Shown: positions 12,207 to 24,425 of the stretch, one piece after another
How the letters are laid out: every line of letters starts with the position of its first letter
How positions within the stretch are numbered: the first letter of the stretch is position 1
NCBI GenBank assembly: GCA_003117195.1
Contig: BDSI01000103.1
Location: forward strand, 278,315 to 342,314
DNA: 64,000 bases
From: Eudorina sp. 2006-703-Eu-15
Lineage: Eukaryota; Chlorophyta; Chlorophyceae; Chlamydomonadales; Volvocaceae
Direction of reading: 5' to 3'
The notes under the pieces: generated by a model
What the model saw: the letters and a program-made list of their open reading frames with translations, nothing else
The model's database searches: none
What the model was told of the DNA's origin: nothing
Program-made: the position numbers and the translations under genes

Positions 12207-15200
12207 TCACGCCGCCGCCCCATCGCGCGGGCCAGTGCGCGACCCCGCCGGCCGCTGCCCTTGCGACCTGCCCTCCTCGTCCTGTTGCTGCTGCTGCATG
12301 AGGCCCATGGCCAGCATGTCCCGCTGCCGCAGCGCCTTGCGCAGGCCGCGGTTCTCGCCCTCCAGCGTCGTCTCCGCCGCCTCCAGCACCGCCAGCCGGT
12401 CTCGTGCCGCGGCCAGTTCGGCGGACAGCGCGCGGGCCCGCTGCTCCTCGGTGGCCGCCCGCTCAGCCGCCTCCTGCGCAGCCAGCAGTGGCGCCGCAGC
12501 CGCAGCCGCGGCCGGGGCGGAGCGACCCCGCAAAGCCCGACACGTCACGACACGTCCTCCCTAACAACGCGATGGGCCCAGACGTCTACCCGTCTACGTG
12601 CCTACGTTACGGCGGTCCTCCGGCCCCGATTCAGGATGCGGACAGGATGCGGCCTCGGCCCAGCCGGTGTACCGTCACAGCGTCCGGCAACCGTGCACCT
12701 TCCTGCCGCCCCTCCTCCCCCTCTTCCTCGGTCCTCAGGGGCTTGACTACCCCTCCCCTCAGCGTACCGTACCTGCGCTGCCGCGTCGCTCTCGCCCTTG
12801 AGCGCGTCGTACGCGTCCGCCTCCGTGCCCAGCTGCGTCTGCAGCACCGCCACGCTGTCCTCGAGCGCCGCCACCGCCGCCGAGCTGCTGGCGCGTACCG
12901 CCGTCAGCTGCTCCGCCCAGGCCGCGTTGGCCTGCCGGAGCACCTCCGAGCTGGCCTCCTCCAGGTCGCTCACTTGCATCTGAACGGGACGGGATGACGC
13001 GACAAAGACGGGAAGGGAGAGGGGGAACGGGACGGGATGACGGGACAGGATGCGGCGCGACGCACGGGCAGGGCAGGGTGAGGATTTGAGCAGACCACAG
13101 TTTGGTTTTGAGCGGGCACAGAAAGGAGCTACCGCGCAATGGCGCAGAGTGTGCACTACCAGGCAGAGTCCAGATCTTTAGGAAGGGGCAGCTTCTGGCA
13201 TCCTGACCGCCGCAACAGACTCTTCATCGACTCCCGCGGCATGGGTGCGACCTGTTCCTGACTGGGCGACGGCCATGCTGCCGCGCGCCCCCTCACAATC
13301 TCACAAACGACTGCGCGCTCCTCTCCCCAGCTCCTTCAAAACCCAAAGCCATGCCATGCAACCGCCTCCCCATTTCGGCACGTGCGCCCTGCTCACCCCG
13401 CATCCAGCTCCGGATCAGCAAGCAAGCCGCATCCTGAACACCCTGTAAGCCCCCCATCCCATCCCATCCCATCCCATCCCAGCCCCGGCCCCTTGCTCCT
13501 GCCAACTCCTACCCGCACCGCCGCCACCTCCTCGCGGACCCCCGACATGACGGAGTCCAGCACCGCGGCCGCCGCCTCGCCCGCGGCCCTCCGACACGAC
13601 TCCAGCGCGGAGCCGCTCTCCGCCAGGAAGCGAGACGCCTGGGCCTGCACGGCACGGCACGGCACGGGACGGCACGGCACGGTGTGGCCAGGAATGCAGG
13701 AAAGGACCGGCCGAAGGGGCGCCGCGCGGTGTGTGGTGCGGACAAGTCCGGAGCTGGGGGCTCGGGGCTGAGAGGCAGCCTCCCCGTATCCCCCGTCTGA
13801 CTCTCTAGGAACCGCGCACCTGCAGGGCCGCCACCCGCCGCTTCGCGACACGCAGCTCTTCGGCGAGGCGGTCCACGTCCCTCCGCAGCGGCTCCACCTG
13901 CCCCTTGACCACCGCCTCGGCCGCCACCGCCTGCGCGGCCGCCACTTGGGCCGACAGGCACTCTCGCAGCTTGGAGCACCACAGGGCGGCCATACCCGGC
14001 TCCGGAGCCGCCGTCTGGTTCTGCAGGAGTTGGCGGCGTGGAATGGAAGGGACGACGGGGAGGAGGGGTTGCGGGCGATGAATGGCTGGTTGATTCTCAG
14101 ATTGGCTGGACGCGCGGATGGACGACCCGGGGGCACTGCAGACTGCAACAGGACCCGTCCCCGTCCCCTCACCGCCGTCTGATTCGGCGGGTCTGGCGCG
14201 GTTTCCAGGAGAGGCAATCCTGGCGCGCTGGTAACCTGGTGTAGTGGCCGGTATGGCTGTTTGACACCCCCCCCCCGCGGGTGATGGAGGATGGGTGCGC
14301 CGTCCTTGGTAGGGGTTGATGAGGCGAGGCACCTACGAGCTATCTGGGCCCGTTGGAACGCCCGGTCGGGATACGGGTCCACCTTGTAACGGTGACATTA
14401 CATGACAACAGGACCGCGATTGTGCAAACCTCACACCAGGACTCCTGGGCGCCTAAAGAATGTACGAAGTGGCCCCACCCACGACTGGCTCCCAACCCGC
14501 CGATCACCACCACCCACCAGCAGTGCCAGCACCAGAACCTCCGGCAGCGGCACCGCCTCCGCCACCGACCTCACCACCAGCGCCGCGTGGGCCGCGGCGG
14601 CGCCGGCGATGGTGCGAGCCTTGTCCCGCTCCGCGACCAGGCCCATGGCATCCCGCCGAATCCGATCGCAGCCAGCCCGGAGCTCCGGAACCGCGCGGGC
14701 GGCCGCAGTGATGGCGCGGACGAGGCTGTACGACAGGCTACCCGGCGCGGGCTCCGCCGCGGCAGGTGCCCTGGTCCCTGCACCGCCGTTCTCGCCGCCA
14801 CCGCTGCTGACTGAGGCGGCGGCGGCGGCGGCTGGCGCTGCTGCAGTGGAGGCCATGGGTGAGGCTGCAGCGCCGCCCGCCGCCGCCGTCGCGGATGCCA
14901 TGGAGGGGTCGGAGCCCGAGCTGATGGCCGCGGTGGTGGCGGCGGTGGCGGCGAGGAGGTCCGTCACCGCGCGGAGGTCCTTGGTGAGCAGCTGCACCTG
15001 CGCTGCGGCCTCCGTGCGGTCCAAGTCGGCGGTGGAGGCCATCCGGCGGGCCTGCGGGTGGACGGGGCAGGGGGGCCCCCGCATCGGAGCGGATGTTAGT
15101 ATGTTGTGGTGTTTGTGGCAAATGGCGTCATGGCTCGTAACAGAAAGTTGAGGACCAGTGCAGACCGACCGACCGACTGACCGGTAGGCAGACAGACAGG

Positions 15201-18200
15201 TCCAGCATGAGTTGAGTACAGGTACCTTTTCAGGCACAGTACAGCAGGTCGCCCCGCAAGGGGAGGGGATGCGGCTCATCATTGGGGCCCGGGTGGTGGC
15301 TGGCAGCGCATACCGTACCCCGCGCACACACCTGCTGCAGCGTCTCCTCAGCCTGCAAGGCCGCATCCGCCAGCGATGCGGCGCAGGCGGCCTTCATCTC
15401 GCGGAGGTCCCTCCGGAGTGACGCCAGCTGGCCGCCCAGCACCCCCCGCAGGCGGCTCAGGTCCGTGCGGTGACGGGCGGCGAGGCGGGCGGTGGCCAGC
15501 TCCAGCCACTCGGGCAGCGCGGACTGGGGAGGGGGAGGGTGGGGCCGGACGTAGATGGGCGGGTCCGGGGTCCGGGCGGATGCGTGCGATAAGGGTCGGG
15601 AGTTGAAGTGAAAAAGGAAATAAACCTGAAAGACAAGCCCAAGGGTCGGGAGGTGGCTAGTGAGGCTAAACGGCGGCACCTCGACCACTGCGGCGTACCG
15701 TCGGACACGATTTGAGAATTGCGGCAAGAGACCCGAGAGACGGCACACACGCCACGAGCGCCGTTTTTGCTCTGATGACCCGTGCAGCCAGAACGGAGCC
15801 ACCACACCCGCGCACGCTCACACCGGCCACAGATGTACCCACTTTGAGCGCCAACAGCATCCCCTCCATGTTCTTGAGGTGCCGCATCAGGTGCTGCGTC
15901 TGGTCGCGTGCGACTGCCATCTGCGACCGCAGGCACAGCGGCCCGGCCCCGCCGCCGCCGCCCGCAGCGCCCCCGCCGGGGCCAGCGGCCGCGACCTGCC
16001 AGTGGCCGGAAGACGCGCTGCGTGCGCGGGGCGTGTGCGGCGGCGGCGCGACGGCAACCCCACGGCTCGGCGACGGCGCCGGGGCGGGCCCCGCGCCGCC
16101 GCAGGCTCCGTCGTCCAGCATGGACAGCAGCTCCGTTAGGAGGACGTCCCCGAAGGCCACCCTGCGGGTTCGGAGGGCACCAACCCGGGTTGGTCGCGCG
16201 GTCCCCTTTACCCTCTTAGCGGCCGCACAGCATGGCGCTTGAATACCTTTACTTCTTTTTCCAAACCCACATGCTTAACATCCTCGCAGACAGGCCACCG
16301 CCATGCCGCGAAAGGCACACTCTGGGGCAGGTGCCCCCAGAGGCCGCTGCCGCAGCATGGCAGCTCATCCGCCGCTGTGTTTGTAGGTGGTAAGCAGCTC
16401 GCCTCGGCAGCTGTGGTCCGCTCCCTCACCTGCCCGCCGCCATCTCCGTCGTGGCACTCGCCAGGTGCGCCCGCACCGCCCCCACCGCGCCCACGCCGCG
16501 GTCCACCTCGTGGTGCGCCAGCTCCAGGAGGGCCATGCGGTGCAGGGCCGCGGAGCAGCTGGTGGCGGCGGCGTCCAGGGCCGACACCAGGCTGCTGCTC
16601 ACCGCGACTGGGTCGTCGGTGCTCAGGTTGAGCCCCTGCAACCTGGTGGACACACGCACACACACATACGGCGTCCGCGCGCCTGCATATGGTAAGTTTT
16701 TCCTCGCGGGTTCTATGGTAAGTATATTGCCACCTGGGATCGGGCGGGCGGGCGGGTTGCAATTCTAAACACACACGCACACACACATACGGCGTTTTGC
16801 TTGCAGGTGGGTACATTGCGATAACAACGCGAGGATCGCACGCACGCACGGCATTGTGGTGTGAGTCTGCGTGGCCAAGGCAGCCGACGTGCACCAGCTG
16901 GTAGTATTCCGAGCACGCCAAAAGCGCGCCAAAAATCGACAGCGCTCTTCCGACACCGCAGCCTTGTATTCACTATAGGGATCGTGCAATGGGTATTTTT
17001 TTTCACGCATACGGGCAATACACCCACACACAACCAGTCCGGAATGTAAGCACACATTCATGATAAGATGCCGAATATGAAGGGGCCCTATCTCGCTCGC
17101 CACGGGACCAGCCGTCAGCACATTTGGCGCACATCCGCTTTCTGCTGCAACCCTGACGGGGGAGGTCCCATAGGCAGCGCCATGGCTGCGTCCGTCCCGC
17201 CGCCGCTCCGCCCACGCCGCCGCCTGCCTTCCCGGCGGGGCGCCCCATCACGCACCCAGCGCCAGCCCCAGGGTACACCCGGCGGCCACCGCCCGGCGGC
17301 CCACTGCCCAGCACTCACCCGAGCGCCAGGGAGTTCAGCGCGCTCTCGGTCATCACCCCGGGCAGGCCGGTCAACATCCCCGGCGGCCCCCCGCGCCGGG
17401 CGCCCCTCCGGGGCGTGGTGGTGGTGCTCCGCACACCTGCGGGCGGGGGGCCGTCGTCGTCGCCCGCGGAGCCCGCGCCCTCCCCGCCCTCAGCCGCCGC
17501 TGCGACCATCATGGCGTGCAGCTGCGGCAGCGAGGGCGACTCCAGAGCCGTCACCACGTCTCGGATCTTGGCCTTGAGCGCGGTCAGCTCGCTGCTGCCG
17601 GTGGCCTGCATGGCGTCCAGCCTGGGTGGGTGAACCAGGGGGGGTTGAGGAGGAGGCAGGCGCCGCGGGTGGGGTGCAGGGTGAAGGGACGGTGTGAGGG
17701 CGCGACGAAGATGAGCTGCGGGGGGCACATGCCTTTAGCCTGTGCGTGTCCAGGGGCCAGCAGGAAACAGGCGGTGCGGGAGGGGTGGCAAGGCGGTGGA
17801 TGCGTGCATTGGTAATAAACTCCGAATCCACAGGTCGAGAAGGAAACTCTAGGGAAGCCTGTGGCCCAGCGTTTGTCACACAGCCGAGCGCACCACAGGC
17901 AGTGTAGTGACACAATTGCACCACCTCATGTTGCACTACACCGACCATACGACCATACATGGGGAGCCCGTCACGGCGCCCCGCACCTGTCGTGCAGCAG
18001 CGCAATCGTGGCGTTGGCGTCGCTGAGCGCGCGACTGAGGCGGAGGCGCTCCTCCTCCCGGGACATCACCGCCGCCTCCGCGTGGCCCTGGCGACACAGC
18101 GGCAGAGGTCGCCAGGGGGCGCCACCGCACCGCACCGCACCACCAGGGGAGGGCAGCGCAACTGAGCGGTTGAGGGGTCAGCAGCAGCCCGCCCGGCCTC

Positions 18201-21200
18201 TAGGGCCTTACGGGCCTCCAGGGGAAACTCGATGATCCACCCTGCCCCCTGCCACCACAGCCCAACCACGCGTGTGTGTTGGGGGCAGGGCCGTGGGGCT
18301 GGCCGGCTGTTGCCCACTACTACTCTGTGGACTCCGACCAGACAGCTTCGGACCGTTGGTCCCGAGTGCGCCGTGCGGGTTGCAGCATCGGCAGCATCGG
18401 TGTCCTATGATACCAGGCAGGATGAGAGGATGGCAGATAGCCGCGTCGCTGCTGCGTGCCCCCGGGTTTAGCCTCCTGCCCCCACCCTCCCCCGGTAGAC
18501 ATGCCGGAGGGTATACCTTGTCGCCCTCGAGCATCGCCAGGTTCTTGCGCAGCCGGGTGCGGTCCACGTCCGCGGCGGCGGCTGCGGCCTCGGCGCGCCG
18601 CACGGCCGCCTCCGCAGCCTCCGCGCGCGCCCGCGCCGCGTCCAGCTCGCCCGACCTCGCCGACGCCTCCCTCTGCATCGCATCGGCCGGGGCCCCACAG
18701 CTCTCAGGACCCCACAGCTCTCAGGACCCCACAGCTCTCAGGACCCCACAGCTCTCAGGACCCCACAGCTCTCAGGACCCCACAGCTCTCAGGACCCCAC
18801 AGCTCAGGACCCCACAGCTCTCAGGAGGCGAGGGGCGCCCTGGAGATCACCCAGGGAAGGAAGGAACTCCCCCTCCCCCTCCCCCCGGAGAGCCAGTACG
18901 CGGAAGCACCATGGATCGCGGTCGCCTCGGTACAATGGCGGCATTGGGGGCACTGCCGACCATGCACGCTCTCCAGTCCGTCTGCCGGACTGACTGCGGC
19001 TGTCATACCGGTTACGGTGCGCACAATGACCCAGGGCGTACTGCTAGGCACCAGGACGCCCCCGACTGCCGTATTCGCGTACTCGCCGCACATCCAGATG
19101 GGTATATGCCCATGTGTCGCCATTTCCTGCCCTCCCTGCTCCCCCCTTCCTTCCCGTCCCCGTCTCCCCCCCCCGCCCCGCCCCGCGCGCCCCGGATAAC
19201 AATAACGATAACGGTAACTGACCTGGATCGCCGACACCTCCAGCCGCGCCGCGTCCACCTGCCGCCGCATCTCCTCCACCTCCACCCGCGCCTCCGCCAG
19301 GCGCCGCTCGCCCTCCGCCTGCACCATGCTGTTGGCCAGCCGCAGCTGCGCCACCTCGTCCTGCGCCTCCTGCAGCTGCTGCCGCGTCACGCCGACGTCC
19401 AGCGCGTGGGCCTGCCGGGGCACCCGACAAGACAAGGCACACGACGAGAGGCATCCCCGCAGGACAAGGCGCGTGGGTGCACCCGAAAGCAAGTGGGACC
19501 CAGTACAGGCTGGAGACACGGCACCCTACCTTCCCTGGTCCCTGATCCGAAACTAATGTGATGGGATTGCGCTATACTTTTTTCCGTTCCCTCAGTCCTT
19601 CAAGAGAAAGAAAGAGGCCATTCGCAAGCTGGAGACCGGTCCACGCACTCGAGGGGGGGGGGGTGATGTGGTCCAGCGGCCCTGTGAAACCGGTACCGGC
19701 CGCCTCGCCCGTGTCTTCGAACCCGGTTCGGGGCCCCAGCTTGCGCAGTGCGCCCAGTGCCGTTGTGCCGTGTCCGTGCGCCATGCATTTTTTCCGGCAG
19801 CGCGACGCACCTGCAGGCGCGCCGCCGCCTCCTGCACCAGCGCCACCGCTGCGCTCGTGCTCGCCTCCACCGCCGCGTCCAGCGCCTTCTTCTCGCCCAC
19901 CGCCCACTCGCGCATCAGACGCGACAGGAAGTCGGCGCTCTGCAGCACCCAGGTCCCGGCAGCGCACCGCACCACGACAGGCAATGATGCACCACCGGTC
20001 AGGGTTGTGAGTGCTGGCGCCGGGGCCGACCAGCCCCCAAGCCCATGGGCTAATTTCAAGCCCCTGATCAGCCCCCTGATCAGGCCCATGATCAGGAGGC
20101 CAGCGCCGACCGGTCAGAATCGGATGGTAAGCACCAGCTGCTGCGTGCGGTTGGTGTGGTGTGAGCGGCCCAACGGGCACAAGGGGCGTCGTGGGCGCCT
20201 CTTGACAGCACCCACTAGGTTCTTGTTATGGTGCTCCCCTGTGGACTTGGACTTGGCCGTCGATCGAACATGCAACGCAAGCAGCCACCGTGTCGTCACG
20301 CCGTCCCCTCCACAGTCCCGTCCAGTATTCGTCGACGGGCTGGGTGTGTCTGGGCTATTTCCTGTTAACCTCCACAGTCCCTCTCCCCCCTCCACCCACC
20401 TGAAGGTAGGCCACCGCGGGGTTGGCGCTGACGTCCAGGGAGGCCGCCACCGCCTCCTGCAGGCTCATGAGCGCGCGACGCAGCGTGCTCCAGGCCGCCC
20501 GCACCACGAACAGGCTGTGCTGGTGTTGGTGCTGGTGCCGAGGCTGGCCGCCGCCGCCGGCGCCGCCGCCGTCGGGGTCGCCCGCGCCGTCGCCGCCGCG
20601 GCGTGCCTCGGGCAGCGCGGACATTGACGCCAGCGTGTCGACCTGGAGGGAGCGGGTCGGGGGGAGGTGCGGGTGGGGGTGCGGGTGGGGGTGCGGGTGG
20701 GGGTGCGGGTGGGGGTGCGGGTGCCGGTCTGCCAGTCGGGGGGAGCTTGGGTCTGCGGGCGCTAGGGAGGGAGGGTGCACGGGGAGACCGCGGGGTGCGG
20801 TGTGGTGCAGTGCGGTGCGTGCAGGCAGGGCCCGGTCCATGCGGGCGGGCCCGGTCCATGCGGGCGGGCCCGGTCCATGCGGGCGGGCCCGGTCCATGCC
20901 CGGTCACCGGCCGGGCCAGCCCGGGTCTGTGTGCTCTTTGCGAGACACGAGCCTTTGCCTGAATGGCCGGGGCGCTCCACAACGAAAGGGGCTTGTGTGC
21001 CTAGGTGAACGCGGCGATGTACGGCACTGTGTGTGCTGATGCACCCGAGGACGGTCGACCATGCGCGGTTGGGGTGAGGTCCCACACGCCCGCGCTGCCC
21101 CCAGCGCCCTCGACCTCACCCACCCGCGAGAGGTGCTTGTCCATGAGCGCCTTGACGTCCTCGGGCAGCAGCACACCGCCCGCAGCGCCCCGCACCAGCC

Positions 21201-23882
21201 CCGGCTCGCCCGCCACCACCCGCCCCAGCAGCTGCTCGAACTCCTGCCGCTGCCGCAGCAGGCGCTGCCGCACGATTGCCAGGTGCTCCACCGACGTCAG
21301 CAAGCCGGGGCCGGCCGCCGCGCGCGCGCCGCTCCCCACCGCCGAGGCCCCCGCACCCGCAGCAGCCGCCGCCTCCGCCGCGGCGGCGACGGCACCCTCC
21401 CGCGCCCGGCGAAGTTGCGACTCCAGATCCTGGGGTGCCACAGCAAGGCACGGTGTGAGGGCGGCGGGTGAGCGGCCCGGGCGATACCCCGCACCAGTCC
21501 CAGGCACGACAGCCATCACACGTTCAGCACACGCCAGGTGGTGACGCTCAGCACACGCAAGGCGGGTGGTGTTCTCGGTCTGCAGAGCACCACGCACAGT
21601 GGCACCGGGCGTGTTCGCTTGTGTCCACTGCCCGGCCGTCAACCAGGCGTCGCTGGTGTCCCGCTCACCTGTATCTTGCGGTGCGCCCGCAGCAGCTCAT
21701 CCGCCAGCTGCACGCTGCCGCCCCCGACCGTCCCGGACACAGCCTCCGCCAGCTGGTCGGGCGTGCCAGGGGGGTTAGCATGCACGATACGGGCCCCGGC
21801 CCAACGGCGCCGCATTGGGAGGGACGCGGAGGTTGCAATATTGTCGCTTTGCTGGTCAGGAGCGCAGCCTCGCTCAGGGAATGCGGCAGCTCGCGTCGCC
21901 AGGGGAACGCGAGCCAGGGGTGTCATCCCCCCAAACGGATCCCATCATCCACCTCACCCCTGCTTGCGACCCCATGCAGCCAAGTGCGACCCCATGCAGC
22001 GATGGCCGGACACCTCCCCGCCCCCCTCCAGCCCGCTCCACCTCCCGCCCCGGGTTTGTTCTGGGCTTGTCCATAGATTTATCCCATGCCCTGCCCCACG
22101 CCACCCCCCTCCAGCGCAGTTTGATTATGTCTACCAATGTCCTATACCCCCCCTCCAACCCATCCCACCCCGCTGCCGTCCACACCTCGGTCCGCAGCCG
22201 CGACACCTGCACGCGCAGGTCATCCGCCTCACGCTCCGCCGCCGCCAGCCGGGTGCGCGCCGCCTCGTGCCGGCGCCGCTCCTCCTGCCAAGGCCACACG
22301 CGGGCAGGGCCAGCGGTGCACGCAGTTGCCAGCCGAGCGGGGGCTGCCGAGACCTGACCAAGTCTGTTCTCCCAGACGAGACCAACCGCCCCACCCGCCA
22401 ACTGCGGCACTCTGATCGTCGTGGCCTTTGATGTTATTGCCCCGCGGCCCCGCGCTGACCTTGATACTCCTCCACTCCGCATCAAGCAAGTCAATGTGGA
22501 GGGCCTGCGCCCTCCCCAACCTCACATCAAAGCAGTAAGCCGAGGCCGTAGGGCCCCACCTGCAACGCGGCAGCCGAGCGCGGGTTGCTGGCGCCCTCGC
22601 GCTGCGCGACAGCCACCGAGCGCCGCAGCGGCGACGCGGCGGCCACCGCGCCCGTGTCAGCTGACGTGGCCGTGTCGCCGCATGCGCTCTCGTCGCTGCT
22701 GTAACAGCCGCCAGCGCCACCCAGCAACCGCTCGGCGAACCGAACCACGCCGCCGCCGCCATAGGCGTCCTCCCCGACGCGGTCCGCGACGTGATCCCGG
22801 AGCACCACGCCCTGCGACCGGTCTGTGCTGTCACGGTTGCCGTTCCGGCCCTGGCTGTTCTGGCTGCGCTTCGACTTGAGCTTGGCGAGCTGGCGCTCCC
22901 GGTGCCGCACCAGCTCCACAAGCTTGGCCTCCCGCTCCGCCGCCTTGACGGCGGCTTTCTCCGCGAGGGACAGCTTGGCGCGCAGGTCCGCCAGCGCCGC
23001 CGCCTGCGCCGCGGAGCCGGTGGCCTGCACCTGCGCCAGCTGCGCCGCGTTGGCGCGCTCGGAGGCGTCCGCCAGGCTGGCCTTGAGGCTGCGCTTCTGC
23101 TCCTCCCACAGCGCCTGCTGGTCGCGCAGCTGCTTGGCCTGGCCGTCCAGCAGCGCCTGCAGGCTGAGGATGGACTCCTCCTTGGCCGCCAGCAGGCCGT
23201 CGTAGTGGAGCTGCAGCTCAGTGACCTGGAGGCCCTTGGCGGCGCATTCGTTCTTGAGGCCGCTCAGCTGGTCGTGCACGCGCCTGGGGGGGGGGTGGAG
23301 GTGTGGGGGCGTGTGTGTTACTTAAGCAGGCAGAACAGGAGTGCGTGGCATGCGGGGGTTGGCGTGACACGCAGTGGGGGCGTGTGTGTGTGGGGGGGGG
23401 GGGGGCGGGGCGTAGTAGGGAGTTCCATAGGAAGGGTGTTTGGAGCCCGCGGGGTCCACGGCAGCAGTATTCATTCGAGGGTGTGGGTGTTTGGCGGAAC
23501 CCGATCCTGATCGCAATGGCGAGAAGCACTGCCCTTAAGAGAGGGGGAGGGCCAGCAGGTCACGGGGCGTACCCAGCGGGCGATGGACGCACACGCACCC
23601 TAATGTTCGGTTTAGGGTGTCGCGTTCTGAGTTGGCGCTGGACAAATCACTTCGCGCCTGCTGTAGCTCCTCGCTGACGCGCTTAAGGCGCTGCTCCAGG
23701 AGCGAATTCTTGGTTGCCTCATTTCGCAACTCCTCACGCGCTGCTGTCAGCTCCGCCTGCACGGCCTCCAAGTCCTGCTTTAGAAATGTCTGACTTGCAT
23801 GGCTGGCAACGATTTCCCGCTCCTTGTCCAACACTGACTGCGACAGCTGCTGAATGCGCTGGGTGAGGTCTTCGTTAGACAT
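12207..23882 (-). CDS. Large coiled-coil protein, family not recognised
   Basis: Nineteen exons join in phase from the ATG at 23882 to the stop at 12207: 23599-23882, 22560-23283, 22186-22284, 21669-21752, 21124-21429, 20400-20642, 19811-19939, 19223-19411, 18517-18672, 17987-18087, 17319-17621, 16430-16642, 15843-16161, 15332-15523, 14518-15051, 13820-14020, 13513-13644, 12773-12979 and 12207-12560, for about 1589 residues. The N-terminal 240 residues are heptad-rich and Glu/Gln/Lys-rich (for example QRIQQLSQSVLDKERE). The remainder alternates Ala/Arg/Glu coiled coils with Gly/Ala/Ser-rich linkers. It has no signal peptide, membrane segment or catalytic motif. This composition suits a cytoskeletal, basal-body or flagellar scaffold, but that is inference only. 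Two in-phase acceptors are possible for the last exon (12560 or 12473). The PDDD/RRG-rich segment of exon 11 is proline-bearing and probably disordered. Confidence 0.82.
13448..13483 (+). repeat. CCCAT pentamer array
   Basis: About six CCCAT units lie in the intron of the coiled-coil gene just downstream of the exon ending at 13513 (gene sense). Confidence 0.8.
18693..18830 (+). repeat. 17-bp minisatellite in a coiled-coil gene intron
   Basis: About eight head-to-tail copies of CCCCACAGCTCTCAGGA fill the first part of the interval next to the exon at 18517-18672. One copy lacks the internal TC. Confidence 0.95.
20655..20895 (+). repeat. Two minisatellites: 12-bp GTGCGGGTGGGG and 20-bp GGCCCGGTCCATGCGGGCGG
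   Basis: The 12-mer array spans about 20668-20722 and the 20-mer array about 20828-20895 (four copies). Both lie in the intron between the exons starting at 21429 and 20642. Confidence 0.9.
22114..22153 (+). repeat. Intronic dispersed block A, copy in the coiled-coil gene
   Basis: Contains GCGCAGTTTGATTATGTCTA followed by CCAATGTCCTATACCCCCC. Nearly the same sequence occurs at 26626-26664 and 30650-30687. Here it is antisense to the host gene. Confidence 0.85.
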
Positions 23883-24425
23883 GGTAGCCCACTACTGCCA
23901 CAAAGTTAGTGGACTAATTCTGTGACAAGAAAATTCATGGTGCGTGCCGGCTGTCTCTCAGTCGGGTAGGTCGCCGTCTACAGTCGGGGAGTTTGACCAC
24001 CGAGTTGACCGGCCCGGCCAGATAAACCCTTGTGAATTGCAATGTATGGGTCTTTAGGTGTATTCACTATGGCGCAGCAGAGCTTGTGAATTGGGTACAG
24101 GTTCGGACGGAAAAGCATGCCGCCGTACGTGTTGCGGCCACTAAATATTCATCCGTTAAAACCACAAGCAAAATTTGTGTATCTTGCTGGTTTTGTATGA
24201 GGCTTTCATCGCTCTACCGGAAGTCTCGGAACAAGGCCAACGGTGGCAATTGCATGCTCCATGTTCCGCGACCAGGCGTTAAGGTTTCAAGGCATGTACG
24301 TCAATTAAATGTGCGCTATATAGTTATGCTGAATCCATATGTATGTCGTGACCATCGGCGAGAGTTGACCCTATCGGTGTGCTCATATCTAATCACAACA
24401 CAGGATTTGACTCAATATCGAACGT
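23883..24425. promoter_or_regulatory. Divergent promoter between the coiled-coil and DUF3783-like genes
   Basis: This 543-bp spacer separates two opposite ATGs (23882 minus, 24426 plus) and is much AT-richer than the neighbouring genes. A CTATATAG box at about 24316-24323 lies roughly 105 bp upstream of the + strand ATG and could be its TATA element. No distinct element was found for the minus gene. Shared control is possible. Confidence 0.55.

Noticed and set aside
16633..16645. Acceptor immediately before GGGCTCAACCTG in the coiled-coil gene
   Set aside because: It breaks phase with the preceding exon; the acceptor 6 nt upstream (exon start 16642) restores it.
20603..20962. Gly/Ala repeat frames on the + strand
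   Set aside because: Produced by the 12-bp and 20-bp arrays inside an intron.
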